This document shows positions 25,383 to 34,787 of a DNA stretch of 64,000 nucleotides, piece by piece. The stretch is from assembly GCF_001586165.1 (NCBI RefSeq), contig NZ_CP014608.1, forward strand, positions 1,302,001 through 1,366,000, read 5' to 3'. Position 1 is the stretch's first letter. Every line of letters begins with the position of its first letter. The position numbers and the translations under genes were made by a program. The DNA comes from Obesumbacterium proteus. Lineage in GTDB: Bacteria > Pseudomonadota > Gammaproteobacteria > Enterobacterales > Enterobacteriaceae. The notes beneath the pieces were generated by a model. That model had not been told where the DNA came from, did not search any database, and saw only the letters and a program-made list of their open reading frames with translations.

Positions 25383-26909
25383 ATGAGTGCGACATCCACG
25401 GAATATTGGCTGGGTATCGACTGCGGCGGCACCTATCTCAAAGCAGGGTTATACGATAGGCAAGGCGCGGAATTGTGCATTAGCCGCCAAGCATTGCCGG
25501 TGATAAGTGAACATCCGGGCTGGGCAGAGCGCGATATGTCTCTGCTCTGGAAAGCCTGCATAGAAACCATCGCCACGCTGTTGCGCCAAAGCGGTGTAAA
25601 TGGTCATCAGGTACAGGCTATCGGGATATCGGCTCAAGGCAAGGGACTGTTTCTCTTAGATAAAGAAAACAGGCCGCTGGGCAATGCCATGCTGTCATCG
25701 GATCGGAGAGCCATTGACGTGGTGTCGCAGTGGCAGCGCGATGGGCTGCCTGAAATGCTCTATCCGCTCACCCGACAAACCCTATGGACCGGCCATCCGG
25801 TTTCTTTACTGCGCTGGGTTAAACAGCATCAGCCAGAGCGTTATCAGAAAATTGGCTCAGTAATGATGGCGCATGACTATCTGCGTTTTTGCCTGACGGG
25901 AGAACGCGGTTGTGAAGAAACGAACATTTCTGAATCCAATCTCTACAACATGATGCAGGGCGAATATGACCCCCAGCTCACCCAGTGGCTGGGGATTTCC
26001 GAGGTTTCTTGTACTCTGCCACCAATAGTGGGTTCCACTGAAATATGCGGAAAAGTAACGCATGAGGTGGCGGAAGCCACGGGGCTATGCGCGGGAACGC
26101 CCGTGGTAGGGGGGCTGTTTGATGTGGTGTCTACCGCGATCTGTGCAGGCCTACAGGATGAATTCACGCTTAACGCCGTGATGGGAACCTGGGCGGTAAC
26201 CAGCGGCGTAGCCAAAAATATTTCCCCGAACGAACCCTATCCCTATGTCTATGGGCGTTATGCCAATACGCCGGGCGATGATGAGAATAATTACATCGTG
26301 CATGAGGCCAGTCCGACCTCTTCCGCCAATTTGGAATGGCTGACCCAACAGTACGGCGGTATCAGTTTTGATGAGATTAATCAGTCGGTAGGCGCATTGC
26401 CGAAGGCCGGTAGCGACGTGATGTTTTTGCCGTTTTTGTATGGCAGCAATGCGGGTTTGGATATGACCGCCGGTTTTTATGGTCTGCAATCGCTGCATCG
26501 GCGCGAGCATCTTTTACAGGCGGTTTACGAAGGCGTGGTGTTTAGCCACATGACCCATCTCAACCGTATGCGTGAACGCTTTACGCAGGTACGCAAACTG
26601 CGCGTTACCGGCGGGCCTGCGCGCTCGAAAGTCTGGATGCAAATGCTGGCTGATGTCAGCGGCTTGCCCGTTGAATTACCACAGGTTGAAGAAACGGGCT
26701 GTTTAGGCGCGGCCTTGGTAGCGCTGGTGGGCAGCGGTGTGTACTCCAGCGTTAAACAGGCGCAAAGCCAGCTTAACCACGCGATTCAACGCATTGAACC
26801 CGATAGCGCGGCGTGGTCTGCCTATCAACTCAAATTTACCCGTTACCAATATTTGATTGAAGCATTGCATGGCTATCACGTGCGCTGCTCATCGTTGTCC
26901 AAGTCTTGA
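25383..26909 (+). CDS. lyxK: L-xylulose kinase (FGGY family)
   Basis: A 508-residue FGGY carbohydrate kinase matching E. coli LyxK (YiaP). It phosphorylates L-xylulose (in related pathways also 3-keto-L-gulonate) with ATP. ATPase-fold motifs are WLGIDCGGTYLKAGLYD at the start and LRVTGGPARSKVWMQMLADV near residue 410. An upstream ATG (25362) is open too, but AGGA at 25373-25376 serves ATG 25383 and this start fits the family. It is the fifth gene of the operon; 13 bases separate it from sgbH. Confidence 0.92.
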   Translation: MSATSTEYWLGIDCGGTYLKAGLYDRQGAELCISRQALPVISEHPGWAERDMSLLWKACIETIATLLRQSGVNGHQVQAIGISAQGKGLFLLDKENRPLGNAMLSSDRRAIDVVSQWQRDGLPEMLYPLTRQTLWTGHPVSLLRWVKQHQPERYQKIGSVMMAHDYLRFCLTGERGCEETNISESNLYNMMQGEYDPQLTQWLGISEVSCTLPPIVGSTEICGKVTHEVAEATGLCAGTPVVGGLFDVVSTAICAGLQDEFTLNAVMGTWAVTSGVAKNISPNEPYPYVYGRYANTPGDDENNYIVHEASPTSSANLEWLTQQYGGISFDEINQSVGALPKAGSDVMFLPFLYGSNAGLDMTAGFYGLQSLHRREHLLQAVYEGVVFSHMTHLNRMRERFTQVRKLRVTGGPARSKVWMQMLADVSGLPVELPQVEETGCLGAALVALVGSGVYSSVKQAQSQLNHAIQRIEPDSAAWSAYQLKFTRYQYLIEALHGYHVRCSSLSKS

Positions 26910-26922
26910 GGAGCTATCCATT

Positions 26923-27582
26923 ATGAACCGACCTTTGCTCCAGCTCGCGCTGGATCACACGAGCCTGAATCAGGCTTTGCAAAGCGTGAGTGCGCTGCGA
27001 AACCACGTGGATATTATCGAAGCCGGTACGATCCTGTGCATCAGTGAAGGATTGCAGGCCGTGCGGGCGCTGCGTCAGATGTGTCCTGATAGCATTATTG
27101 TTGCCGACCTCAAAGTGGCAGATGCCGGAGAAACTTTGGCAACCGAGGCTTTCGACGCCGGTGCAAACTGGATGACGGTGATCTGCGCAGCGCCGTTGGC
27201 GACGGTGATAAAAGCGCATCAGGTGGCTCAGTCTCGCGGCGGTGAAATTCAAATTGAGCTATTTGGCAATTGGACGCTCGACGATGCGAAAGCCTGGCGA
27301 GCCGCCGGAGTGCGTCAAGCGATTTATCATCGTGGGCGCGATGCTCAGGCAAGCGGGCAATCTTGGAGCCAGCAGGATCTGGATCGAATGAAGCAGCTTT
27401 CCGATCTGGGATTGGAGCTGTCGATCACCGGAGGGATCACGCCACAGGATCTCGCGCTGTTTAAAGATATCTCCGTCAGAGCGTTTATCGCCGGTCGTGC
27501 ATTGTCTGAAGTTGAGCATCCGAAAGAGGTTGCGCAGGCGTTTCATCAGCAGATTGATGAAATTTGGGGGGCATCACGATGA
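26923..27582 (+). CDS. sgbH: 3-keto-L-gulonate-6-phosphate decarboxylase
   Basis: A 219-residue TIM-barrel decarboxylase of the OMP decarboxylase suprafamily (YiaQ/SgbH). The start LLQLALDHTSL, the catalytic VADLKVADAG and the phosphate loops SITGGITPQDL and FIAGRAL are all visible. It forms L-xylulose 5-phosphate. GAGGAG at 26908-26913 fits the ATG at 26923. Its stop overlaps the sgbU start by four bases. Confidence 0.93.
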   Translation: MNRPLLQLALDHTSLNQALQSVSALRNHVDIIEAGTILCISEGLQAVRALRQMCPDSIIVADLKVADAGETLATEAFDAGANWMTVICAAPLATVIKAHQVAQSRGGEIQIELFGNWTLDDAKAWRAAGVRQAIYHRGRDAQASGQSWSQQDLDRMKQLSDLGLELSITGGITPQDLALFKDISVRAFIAGRALSEVEHPKEVAQAFHQQIDEIWGASR

Positions 27583-28451
27583 ACATCATCAAACGACATC
27601 ACCCGCTCGGCATTTATGAAAAAGCCCTGCCAAAAACCTTAAGCTGGCCGGAGCGCTTAGCGCTGGCAAAAAGCTGTGGGTTCGACTTCGTTGAAATGTC
27701 GGTGGATGAAACGGATGAAAGACTTAGCCGTTTAGACTGGAGCGTTGCTCAGCGAACCTCACTGGTGGGAGTGATGCTGGAAAGCGGAGTTGCGATCCCC
27801 TCCATGTGCTTATCGGCGCATCGGCGTTTTCCGTTCGGTAGCCATGACGAAAATGTGCGCCAGCAGGCGCGCAGTATTATGACGAAAGCGATTTATCTGG
27901 CGCGCGACTTAGGCATCAGAACGATTCAGCTTGCGGGCTATGACGTGTATTACGAAGAGCAAGATGAAGGCACTCAGCAGCGCTTTACCGAGGGGCTGGC
28001 GTGGGCGGTGGAGCAGGCCGCTGGCGCACAGGTGATGCTGGCCGTTGAGATCATGGATACCGAATTCATGAACTCCATTACCAAGTGGAAAAAGTGGGAT
28101 CGATTGCTTTCGTCGCCGTGGTTTAGCGTTTATCCCGACGTGGGAAATCTGAGCGCGTGGGGCAATGATGTCTCAGCCGAGCTGGAGTTGGGCATCGATA
28201 GCATTGCGGCGATTCATTTGAAAGATACCTATCCGGTGACGGCAACCAGCCAAGGGCAGTTTCGCGATGTGCCGTTCGGCGATGGCTGCGTCGATTTTGT
28301 TGGTGTATTCCAAACGCTAAAACGGCTGAACTATCGCGGTTCATTCTTGATCGAAATGTGGACGGAAAAATCAGCGGAGCCGGTGCTGGAAATCATTAAA
28401 GCGCGGCAGTGGATCGAAGCGAAGATGGTGGAAGGAGGTTTGGTATGTTAG
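27579..28451 (+). CDS. sgbU: L-xylulose-5-phosphate 3-epimerase
   Basis: A 290-residue xylose-isomerase-like TIM barrel (YiaR/SgbU) that converts L-xylulose 5-phosphate to L-ribulose 5-phosphate. Typical stretches are PLGIYEKALPK near the start, the metal ligands in AVEIMDTEFMN and YPDVGNLSAWG, and FLIEMWTEK. The ATGA overlap with sgbH fixes the start. The 3' end overlaps sgbE by seven bases. Confidence 0.92.
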   Translation: MNIIKRHHPLGIYEKALPKTLSWPERLALAKSCGFDFVEMSVDETDERLSRLDWSVAQRTSLVGVMLESGVAIPSMCLSAHRRFPFGSHDENVRQQARSIMTKAIYLARDLGIRTIQLAGYDVYYEEQDEGTQQRFTEGLAWAVEQAAGAQVMLAVEIMDTEFMNSITKWKKWDRLLSSPWFSVYPDVGNLSAWGNDVSAELELGIDSIAAIHLKDTYPVTATSQGQFRDVPFGDGCVDFVGVFQTLKRLNYRGSFLIEMWTEKSAEPVLEIIKARQWIEAKMVEGGLVC

Positions 28452-29146
28452 AGCAATTAAAACAGCAGGTTTTAGACGCCAATCTGGCTCTGCCCAAGCA
28501 TCATTTAGTCACATTTACCTGGGGCAATGTGAGTGCGATCGATCGTGAATCAGGGCGAGTCGTGATTAAACCTTCGGGCGTTGAATATGAGGGAATGCAG
28601 GCGGCAGATATGGTGGTGGTGGATTTAGCCAGCGGCCATGTAGTTGAGGGCAATAAAAAACCGTCGTCGGATACGGCCACCCATCTGGCGCTGTATCGGG
28701 CTTTTCCGCACATCGGCGGTATTGTTCATACCCATTCCCGTCATGCCACCATTTGGTCACAGGCTGGACTCGATTTGCCTGCTTGGGGCACCACGCACGC
28801 AGACTATTTTTATGGCACCATTCCGTGCACGCGTCTGATGAATAAGGATGAAATTGAAGGCGACTATGAGCATGAAACCGGCGAAGTGATTATTGAAACC
28901 TTCGCTCAGCGCGATATTGACCCAATGCAGGTTCCCGCCGTGTTAGTGCATTCGCATGGGCCATTTGCGTGGGGCAGCAACGCCGCAGATGCGGTGCATA
29001 ATGCCGTGGTGCTAGAAGAGTGCGCTTACATGGGCATTTTCTCCCGCCAACTGATGCCAGAAATTGACTCGATGCAGCGTGCTTTATTGGATAAACACTA
29101 CCTGCGTAAACACGGTGCAACGGCCTATTATGGGCAGGGAAAATAG
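28445..29146 (+). CDS. sgbE: L-ribulose-5-phosphate 4-epimerase
   Basis: A 233-residue class II aldolase-fold epimerase (YiaS/SgbE, paralogue of AraD and UlaF). It gives D-xylulose 5-phosphate for the pentose phosphate pathway. Zinc-ligand His residues are in HTHSRHATIW and VLVHSHGPFAWG; the substrate loop GNVSAIDRESG is near the start. GGAGG at 28433-28437 supports ATG 28445. It is the last gene before the terminator at 29197. Confidence 0.93.
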   Translation: MLEQLKQQVLDANLALPKHHLVTFTWGNVSAIDRESGRVVIKPSGVEYEGMQAADMVVVDLASGHVVEGNKKPSSDTATHLALYRAFPHIGGIVHTHSRHATIWSQAGLDLPAWGTTHADYFYGTIPCTRLMNKDEIEGDYEHETGEVIIETFAQRDIDPMQVPAVLVHSHGPFAWGSNAADAVHNAVVLEECAYMGIFSRQLMPEIDSMQRALLDKHYLRKHGATAYYGQGK

Positions 29147-29476
29147 CGGATTTAGCCCTGTCATACTCCAAGCCACCTGAATTATTTTGGGCATAGACCG
29201 CCATTCTTTGGCGGTTTTTTAATTTTTATTCCTGCCAAATTTTCTTATTAACATTCCATTTTGGTTTTAACGCTATGGTTCGCCAAGCAAAACATAAATT
29301 CATAAAACATATAATTAACTCATAAGCATAACTTCAAAATCGATTCAGTTGAGGTCGTATCGCGGGCTGTGTCATTTTCACTCCGCAATGGACGTGATTC
29401 AGCGTGAAGCCCTTGATGTTGAGGCTAGTCGCGACGCCTCTTAAGGACGTTTTCTTCCCTCTACGATGATCTCAAA
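29147..29476. other. spacer after the yia operon
   Basis: About 330 bases without a gene. The yia terminator is at 29197-29221; the remainder is AT-rich and must include the promoter of the NlpC/P60 gene. Nothing else recognised. Confidence 0.5.
29197..29221 (+). terminator. rho-independent terminator of the yia operon
   Basis: ACCGCCA (29197-29203), loop TTCTT, TGGCGGT (29209-29215), then a run of T. A textbook intrinsic terminator 50 bases after sgbE. Confidence 0.9.
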
Positions 29477-30049
29477 ATGTTATTCCGAAAACTTATCTCA
29501 GCCGTTGTATTTTGCTCTGGCGCGTTTGTGGTTCAGCCTTCATCGGCGTTTGAATTACCCACATATTTTAAATCTGACAAGATGAATGAAAACCTGCATG
29601 CAAAACACCGCTCAGCGCTCTCTTCTTACCGAGCCTCCTATCAGGGAGCGCTGAATAGCAACAGCTTCAACGATCCGCAGCAGGCCAATATCAAGCAGAT
29701 TATTTTGCAGGATTATCGGCGCTGGCAAGGGGTGAGATATCTTTGGGGCGGCGATTCTAAACATGGCATTGATTGCTCGGCATTTACGCGCCGGGTGCTA
29801 GGCGAACTCTCGGTTAATCTGCCGAGAACGACCTCAGAGCAAATTCATTTCGGTAACCACATTGCTAAACAGCAGCTCAAAATCGGTGATTTGGTTTTCT
29901 TTAAAACCTCGCCGGAGACGCGGCATGTTGGGGTGTATGTGGGCAACGGCCAATTCATTCATGCGTCAAAAAGCATGGGGGTAACAACTTCCCGCCTTGA
30001 CGACCAATATTGGGAAAGCAGCTACGAAACTTCTGTGCGCGTGATTTAA
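29477..30049 (+). CDS. secreted NlpC/P60 peptidoglycan hydrolase
   Basis: A 190-residue protein with a Sec signal peptide (about residues 1-25, cleavage near SSA/FE) and a C-terminal NlpC/P60 domain. The catalytic Cys is in HGIDCSAFTRRV and the His in RHVGVYVGNGQFIHA. Such enzymes cut D-Glu/mDAP or related bonds in murein stem peptides. The length fits MepS (188 residues) but there is no lipobox at the signal end, so it is likely periplasmic, not lipid-anchored. Single gene. Confidence 0.85.
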   Translation: MLFRKLISAVVFCSGAFVVQPSSAFELPTYFKSDKMNENLHAKHRSALSSYRASYQGALNSNSFNDPQQANIKQIILQDYRRWQGVRYLWGGDSKHGIDCSAFTRRVLGELSVNLPRTTSEQIHFGNHIAKQQLKIGDLVFFKTSPETRHVGVYVGNGQFIHASKSMGVTTSRLDDQYWESSYETSVRVI

Positions 30050-30100
30050 GCGTGCTTTCCCTTGTGTTTTTTCGATCGTCTTCACACTCTAAGGTAAAAA

Positions 30101-30152
30101 TGAAACCGGTTACTGAAACCGGTTGCAGTAAATGAAAATGGCGTCTTATACT
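30101..30152 (+). promoter_or_regulatory. glycosidase promoter with tandem LacI-type operators
   Basis: TGAAACCGGTT occurs twice with a period of 13 bases (30101-30111 and 30114-30124), each with the palindromic core AACCGGTT. The second overlaps a possible -35 (TTGCAG 30123-30128), and TATACT (30147-30152) is a good -10 with an 18-base spacer. The cores resemble LacI/GalR-family operators, as used by AscG on beta-glucoside genes; no such regulator is encoded in the window. Confidence 0.65.
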
Positions 30153-30196
30153 CCATGCATCACGCATAATTTGCAGAATGAACGGAGCGATAAAAT

Positions 30197-31600
30197 ATGA
30201 GCCAGTTTCCAAAAGATTTTCTCTGGGGAGCCGCAACGGCAGCGTATCAAGTGGAAGGCGCACATGATGCTGATGGTAAAGGGTTATCTGTTTGGGACGT
30301 GTTCTCTCATTTGCCGGGCACCACGCATGAAGGAACAAACGGCGACGTCGCGGCCGATCACTACCATCGTTTTAAAGAAGATGTGGCGTTGATGGCCGAG
30401 TTGGGGATGACCTCATACCGTTTTTCTATTTCGTGGCCACGCGTGTTGCCAAACGGAACGGGTGAAGTTAATGAAGCGGGGATCAAATTCTACAGTGATT
30501 TGATCGATGAACTTTTGCGCCACAATATTCGCCCGATGATCACGCTGTATCACTGGGATCTTCCTCAGGCTTTGCAGGATAAATTTGGCGGTTGGGCAGG
30601 GCGTGAAATCGTTGATGCTTTTGATGAATATGCCCGTCTTTGCTATCAACGCTTCGGCGATCGCGTTGATCTGTGGTCAACGTTTAACGAAACCATCGTA
30701 TTTATTGGCATGGGCTATTTCACCGGCCAGCATCCACCAAAGCTGAAAGATCCTAAGCTGGGCATTCAAGCCTGCCACCATGTTTTCTTGTCCAATGCCC
30801 GTGCGGTGAAAAGCTTTCGTGAGATGGGAATCAAAGGCCAAATTGGTTTTGTTAACGTGCTACAACCTAACGATCCGATCAGCCAAGAGCCTGAAGATAT
30901 TCGTGCTTGGGAAATCGCTGAAGGGATTTACACCCACTGGCTATATGATCCTGTGCTGAAAGGCGAATATCCACGCGACATGCTAGAGATGGCACAGGCC
31001 GCATTTGGCGTACCTGAATTCCACCCCGGTGATGCTGAATTACTGAAAGAAAACATCGTTGATTTCATCGGCCTGAATTACTACAAGCGTGAAATGGTGG
31101 CGCGTAACGATGACGTGCAAGGGTTCGATCTTAATACGTCAGGCCAGAAAGGCAGCGGCGGCGGAATGGGCTTCAAAGGCTTATTCAAGATCGTAAAAAA
31201 TCCAAACGGCGTGTACACCGATTGGGACTGGGAAATTTATCCAGAAGGGCTGACCGACGCGATTGGTCGTATTCGTCATCGCTATGGCGAAGTGCCTATT
31301 TATATTACCGAAAACGGTTTAGGTGCGAAGGACCCGATTGTTGACGGTGCGGTTTTAGATCAGCCACGCATTGACTATCTGAGCGAGCATATTCGCGCCG
31401 TTGGCCGTGCTATTGAGCAGGGCGCCGATGTCCGCGGCTACTATCCTTGGTCATTTATTGATTTGCTGTCTTGGCTCAACGGCTACCAAAAGCAGTATGG
31501 CTTCGTGTATATCGACCGTGAAAATAACTTGGCGCGTAAGAAGAAGCTAAGTTTTGAGTGGTATCAAAAGGTGATTCGCTCAAACGGTGATGAGCTCTAG
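30197..31600 (+). CDS. GH1 (6-phospho-)beta-glucosidase
   Basis: A 467-residue family 1 glycoside hydrolase. The acid/base Glu is in WSTFNETIVF (the family norm is NEP; here NET) and the nucleophile Glu in YITENGLGAKD. The C-terminal SWLNGYQKQYGFVYID has the Ser-Lys-Tyr pattern that I associate with phosphate binding in 6-phospho-beta-glucosidases, so a phosphorylated substrate is favoured. No PTS permease or regulator is adjacent; transport must come from elsewhere. Tandem LacI-type operators precede it and a hairpin follows. Confidence 0.85.
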   Translation: MSQFPKDFLWGAATAAYQVEGAHDADGKGLSVWDVFSHLPGTTHEGTNGDVAADHYHRFKEDVALMAELGMTSYRFSISWPRVLPNGTGEVNEAGIKFYSDLIDELLRHNIRPMITLYHWDLPQALQDKFGGWAGREIVDAFDEYARLCYQRFGDRVDLWSTFNETIVFIGMGYFTGQHPPKLKDPKLGIQACHHVFLSNARAVKSFREMGIKGQIGFVNVLQPNDPISQEPEDIRAWEIAEGIYTHWLYDPVLKGEYPRDMLEMAQAAFGVPEFHPGDAELLKENIVDFIGLNYYKREMVARNDDVQGFDLNTSGQKGSGGGMGFKGLFKIVKNPNGVYTDWDWEIYPEGLTDAIGRIRHRYGEVPIYITENGLGAKDPIVDGAVLDQPRIDYLSEHIRAVGRAIEQGADVRGYYPWSFIDLLSWLNGYQKQYGFVYIDRENNLARKKKLSFEWYQKVIRSNGDEL

Positions 31601-31626
31601 TGTTGTAAGTCTCTGCTTACTTTTTT

Positions 31627-31655
31627 ATCTCCCCGTTCTAGGGGAGATATTTCTT
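31627..31655. terminator. terminator after the GH1 gene
   Basis: ATCTCCCC (31627-31634), GTTCTA loop, GGGGAGAT (31641-31648), then ATTTCTT. It has T-rich sequence before it as well, so it may act in both directions. Confidence 0.7.
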
Positions 31656-31757
31656 AATTCTGGCCAAAAAAATGGCATTTCCTGCGGTGTTCATGAATCT
31701 GTACTACCTTTAATCCTGTAGTTGTTCTATCCAATGGCAAACAACAAGGAGTGATTT

Positions 31758-32021
31758 ATGAAAGCAATTAAAGCTATTACCGCAGCGATTCTGGTGAGTT
31801 CAGTATCTTTTGGCGCTTTGGCAGCAGAGGAAATCACGAAAGAAGAAGCCGCAAAATATACGAAAATTGGTACCGTAAGCACCACGGCAGAAACCACATC
31901 GCCAATGGATGCCAAGGAAGTCTTGTCTAAACTGGCAGATGAGAAAGGCGGCAAATACTACGTGATTATCGCTGGCCGTGAGCACGGTAAAATCAGCGCC
32001 ATTGCGGAAGTATATAAATAG
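31758..32021 (+). CDS. BhsA/McbA-like DUF1471 periplasmic peptide
   Basis: An 87-residue precursor with a signal peptide (cleavage near LAA/EE) and a mature domain of about 65 residues ending in the typical DUF1471 pattern: KYYVIIAGREHGKISAIAEVYK-like beta strands. Members such as BhsA, McbA, YhcN and YdgH respond to stress and affect biofilm formation. AAGGAG lies seven bases upstream of the ATG. The precise orthologue cannot be named. Confidence 0.85.
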   Translation: MKAIKAITAAILVSSVSFGALAAEEITKEEAAKYTKIGTVSTTAETTSPMDAKEVLSKLADEKGGKYYVIIAGREHGKISAIAEVYK

Positions 32022-32230
32022 CCTAAGGCTGTACGACACGGATTATCACGCGGGGATTCTCCCCGCATTTCTTCTCCCACCCTGTTGTCTATTTTTACTT
32101 CTGCTCGACCTACCGCTTCTCTGTTATTATGTGCGCCTATGAGTACAAGTCCGCTGGCGTTATGAGTCTATCATCGCGTTCAACAGCAAACTTGCTCCCC
32201 CTTATTTTTTGTCTGATTAGAGTAACCGTT

Positions 32231-33610
32231 GTGACCCAATCTTTTGCTTCCCTGACGCTGCCAGCGGCGCAGCTAGAAAACCTCGCTGAACTTGGCTATG
32301 CCTCAATGACCCCCGTGCAGGCCGCTGCATTGCCTGCCATTTTAGAAGGGCGTGACGTTCGGGCGCAGGCCAAAACCGGCAGCGGTAAAACAGCCGCTTT
32401 TGGTATCGGTCTGCTACAGCAGATTGATGTTACTCAGTTTACGACTCAGGCGCTGGTGCTGTGCCCAACGCGCGAGCTGGCGGATCAGGTCAGCAAAGAG
32501 CTGCGCCGTTTGGCTCGTTTCACCCAGAACATCAAAATTTTGACACTGTGTGGCGGCCAGCCAATCAGCCATCAACTGGATTCTTTAGTTCATGCGCCGC
32601 ACATCGTGGTGGGCACACCGGGCCGTATTCAGGAACATTTACGCAAGAAAAGCGTCAATTTGGATGCAATGAAAGTGCTGGTGTTGGACGAAGCTGACCG
32701 CATGTTGGACATGGGCTTCGCCGATGCCATCGACGATGTGATCAGCTACACCCCAACCTCACGCCAAACCCTGCTGTTCTCTGCAACCTATCCGCAGGGC
32801 ATTGAGCGCATTAGCGCACGTATTCAACGTGAGCCTGTGAACATTGAAACCGGTGATGTTTCTGCGCTGCCAGATATTGAACAGCAGTTTTATGAAACCT
32901 CACGCGGTGAGAAATTAGCGTTGCTTCAAGCGCTGCTGAGCAATCTGCAACTGGCATCATGCGTGGTGTTCTGTAATACCAAACGCGATTGCCAAGACGT
33001 TTACGAGGCGCTGTCTGGGCAGAATATTAGCGTGCTGGCTCTGCACGGTGATTTGGAACAGCGTGAACGCGATCAGGTGCTGGTGCGCTTCTCCAATCGC
33101 AGCTGCCGCGTGCTGGTGGCAACCGACGTTGCCGCGCGTGGATTAGATATCAAAGAACTAGAGATGGTCGTGAACTACGAGCTTTCCTTCGATCCTGAAG
33201 TTCACGTCCACCGTATTGGCCGTACCGCTCGTGCAGGCCAGAAAGGCTTAGCCGTAAGCTTTGTCGCGCCTTCAGAAATGGTACGTGCTCATGCGCTAGA
33301 AGATTATATCGGCCTGAAACCGACTTGGTTGTCTGCGGATAAAATGATGGCATCACCGATGCAGCCACTGGAAGCTGAAATGGTGACGTTGTGCATCGAC
33401 GGTGGCCGCAAGGCGAAGATCCGCCCCGGCGATATTCTGGGCGCGTTGACCGGTGACGCAGGCCTTACCGCCGCCGACGTGGGTAAAATCGATATGTTCC
33501 CGATTCATGCCTACGTCGCTATCCGCAAAGCATCAGCTAAGAAAGCCTACAAGCAGCTTCAGGAAGGCAAGATCAAAGGGAAGAACTGCAAGGTTCGTAT
33601 TTACAAGTAA
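32231..33610 (+). CDS. dbpA: ATP-dependent RNA helicase DbpA
   Basis: A 459-residue DEAD-box helicase that acts in 50S assembly by binding hairpin 92 of 23S rRNA. Motifs in order: Q motif region (MTPVQ), AKTGSGKTA, PTRELA, VLDEADRMLDMG, LFSATYP, VATDVAARGLD and HRIGRTARAG. The C-terminal RNA-binding domain (LCIDGGRKAKIRPGDILGAL) is the DbpA hallmark. The open frame runs upstream to 32129, but GTG 32231 gives the family length (457 in E. coli) and N-terminus; its ribosome site is weak (AGAG). Confidence 0.95.
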   Translation: MTQSFASLTLPAAQLENLAELGYASMTPVQAAALPAILEGRDVRAQAKTGSGKTAAFGIGLLQQIDVTQFTTQALVLCPTRELADQVSKELRRLARFTQNIKILTLCGGQPISHQLDSLVHAPHIVVGTPGRIQEHLRKKSVNLDAMKVLVLDEADRMLDMGFADAIDDVISYTPTSRQTLLFSATYPQGIERISARIQREPVNIETGDVSALPDIEQQFYETSRGEKLALLQALLSNLQLASCVVFCNTKRDCQDVYEALSGQNISVLALHGDLEQRERDQVLVRFSNRSCRVLVATDVAARGLDIKELEMVVNYELSFDPEVHVHRIGRTARAGQKGLAVSFVAPSEMVRAHALEDYIGLKPTWLSADKMMASPMQPLEAEMVTLCIDGGRKAKIRPGDILGALTGDAGLTAADVGKIDMFPIHAYVAIRKASAKKAYKQLQEGKIKGKNCKVRIYK

Positions 33611-33629
33611 CTCCTCTATTCTCCTTTCT

Positions 33630-33656
33630 AGCCTCCCTTATCTGATAAGGGAGGCT
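33630..33656. terminator. palindrome after dbpA
   Basis: AGCCTCCCTTATC-T-GATAAGGGAGGCT is a perfect inverted repeat with 13-base arms 20 bases past the dbpA stop. No U-tract follows, so it may be a rho-independent terminator of the weaker kind or a 3'-end-protecting hairpin. Confidence 0.55.
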
Positions 33657-33877
33657 CATACATTCCCCTCAGATATTCAAGAATATTGTTCTTATCTAAT
33701 TTTCAAATTTACTGGAATCCCACGCACGCTAATTATCCTCCTGTTGAGTATTCGGAATAGTTCTTCTCGTTGATTCTATTTCAAAAAATAAATGCCACCT
33801 CCTATTTACGCTAAACATAACAACCTGTTTATTATATTAACGGCTGTGATTATCAAGTCTGAGATAATAGATGGAAT

Positions 33878-33891
33878 CCTACGCACGTAGG
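33878..33891. promoter_or_regulatory. EvgA-like palindrome A
   Basis: CCTACG-CA-CGTAGG, perfect six-base arms. The same CCTACG core recurs upstream of adiC (49136) and gadB (58226). A good -10 (TATACT 33924-33929) lies 32 bases to its right, nearly the same spacing as at the adiC site, which suggests a rightward activator-dependent promoter. Confidence 0.55.
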
Positions 33892-34787
33892 TTTAAGACT
33901 CCACTTGCTAAGGATGTGTCCTATATACTCTAAATATAGAGATGGCTACTATAAATGATGTTGAAATTTCCTATTTATTAACTCATTTGTTGCGCACTAA
34001 ATAATTAGCTTTCAATGTTATCTCAACGTTTGAATGACATCATTTTTAATTATTTCCGCATAGCTAAAGTTGTAGTTTAAATATTATTTATCAGCATTTG
34101 AAAATATTTTTATTTTAAATGGAAACTAAACGATATCAATTGCAGTATTGTTTTATTCCATTTTATTTAACCTGTTTTGATTTTTTTAAACGGAATTAAG
34201 TAATCTAAACGCTAGTGAAACAAATAGTGTTAAAAATAAATTCGATATAAACAATCCAAAACTTACTTATTTTTTCATATAAAACACTTGTGGATTGAAT
34301 AAAAAACAATTAAATAGAATTTAATGCTGTTTTTTGTGTTTTTTTAGATCATATGATCGCGATATTAATTAAATTGGTATAATGATCTGATTAAATGGCG
34401 TTTAACGATGATTTTTGGGTCGGGATGTTACGGGGTAGAGACGTTTTTCTAAGCATGTTTTGGGGGTTATGGGGTTTTTGAATCATCTTGAACGCTAGTA
34501 TGGTAAGCGATACCCGCACATTATATTGCTGTACTATCGGATAAACAGTATCTCTCGTTGATTCTTTCTACGACTCTAGTTAAACCAATCGAGCTTTTAT
34601 AAGTAGTTTATTTAAGAAATGAAATTCGTTCTCAATCATTGGTAATTGGTTAGAGATATTAATTTCTATTGCTATCTTCGTTATTCGAAAGTTTTTTCTT
34701 TCATTTAATCCTTAAGCATTCTAATGGAGTGATGAAAAAAGCAGGTTTAATACCAAATATAAAGTGTATTTAGGTTTTATTTAATAA

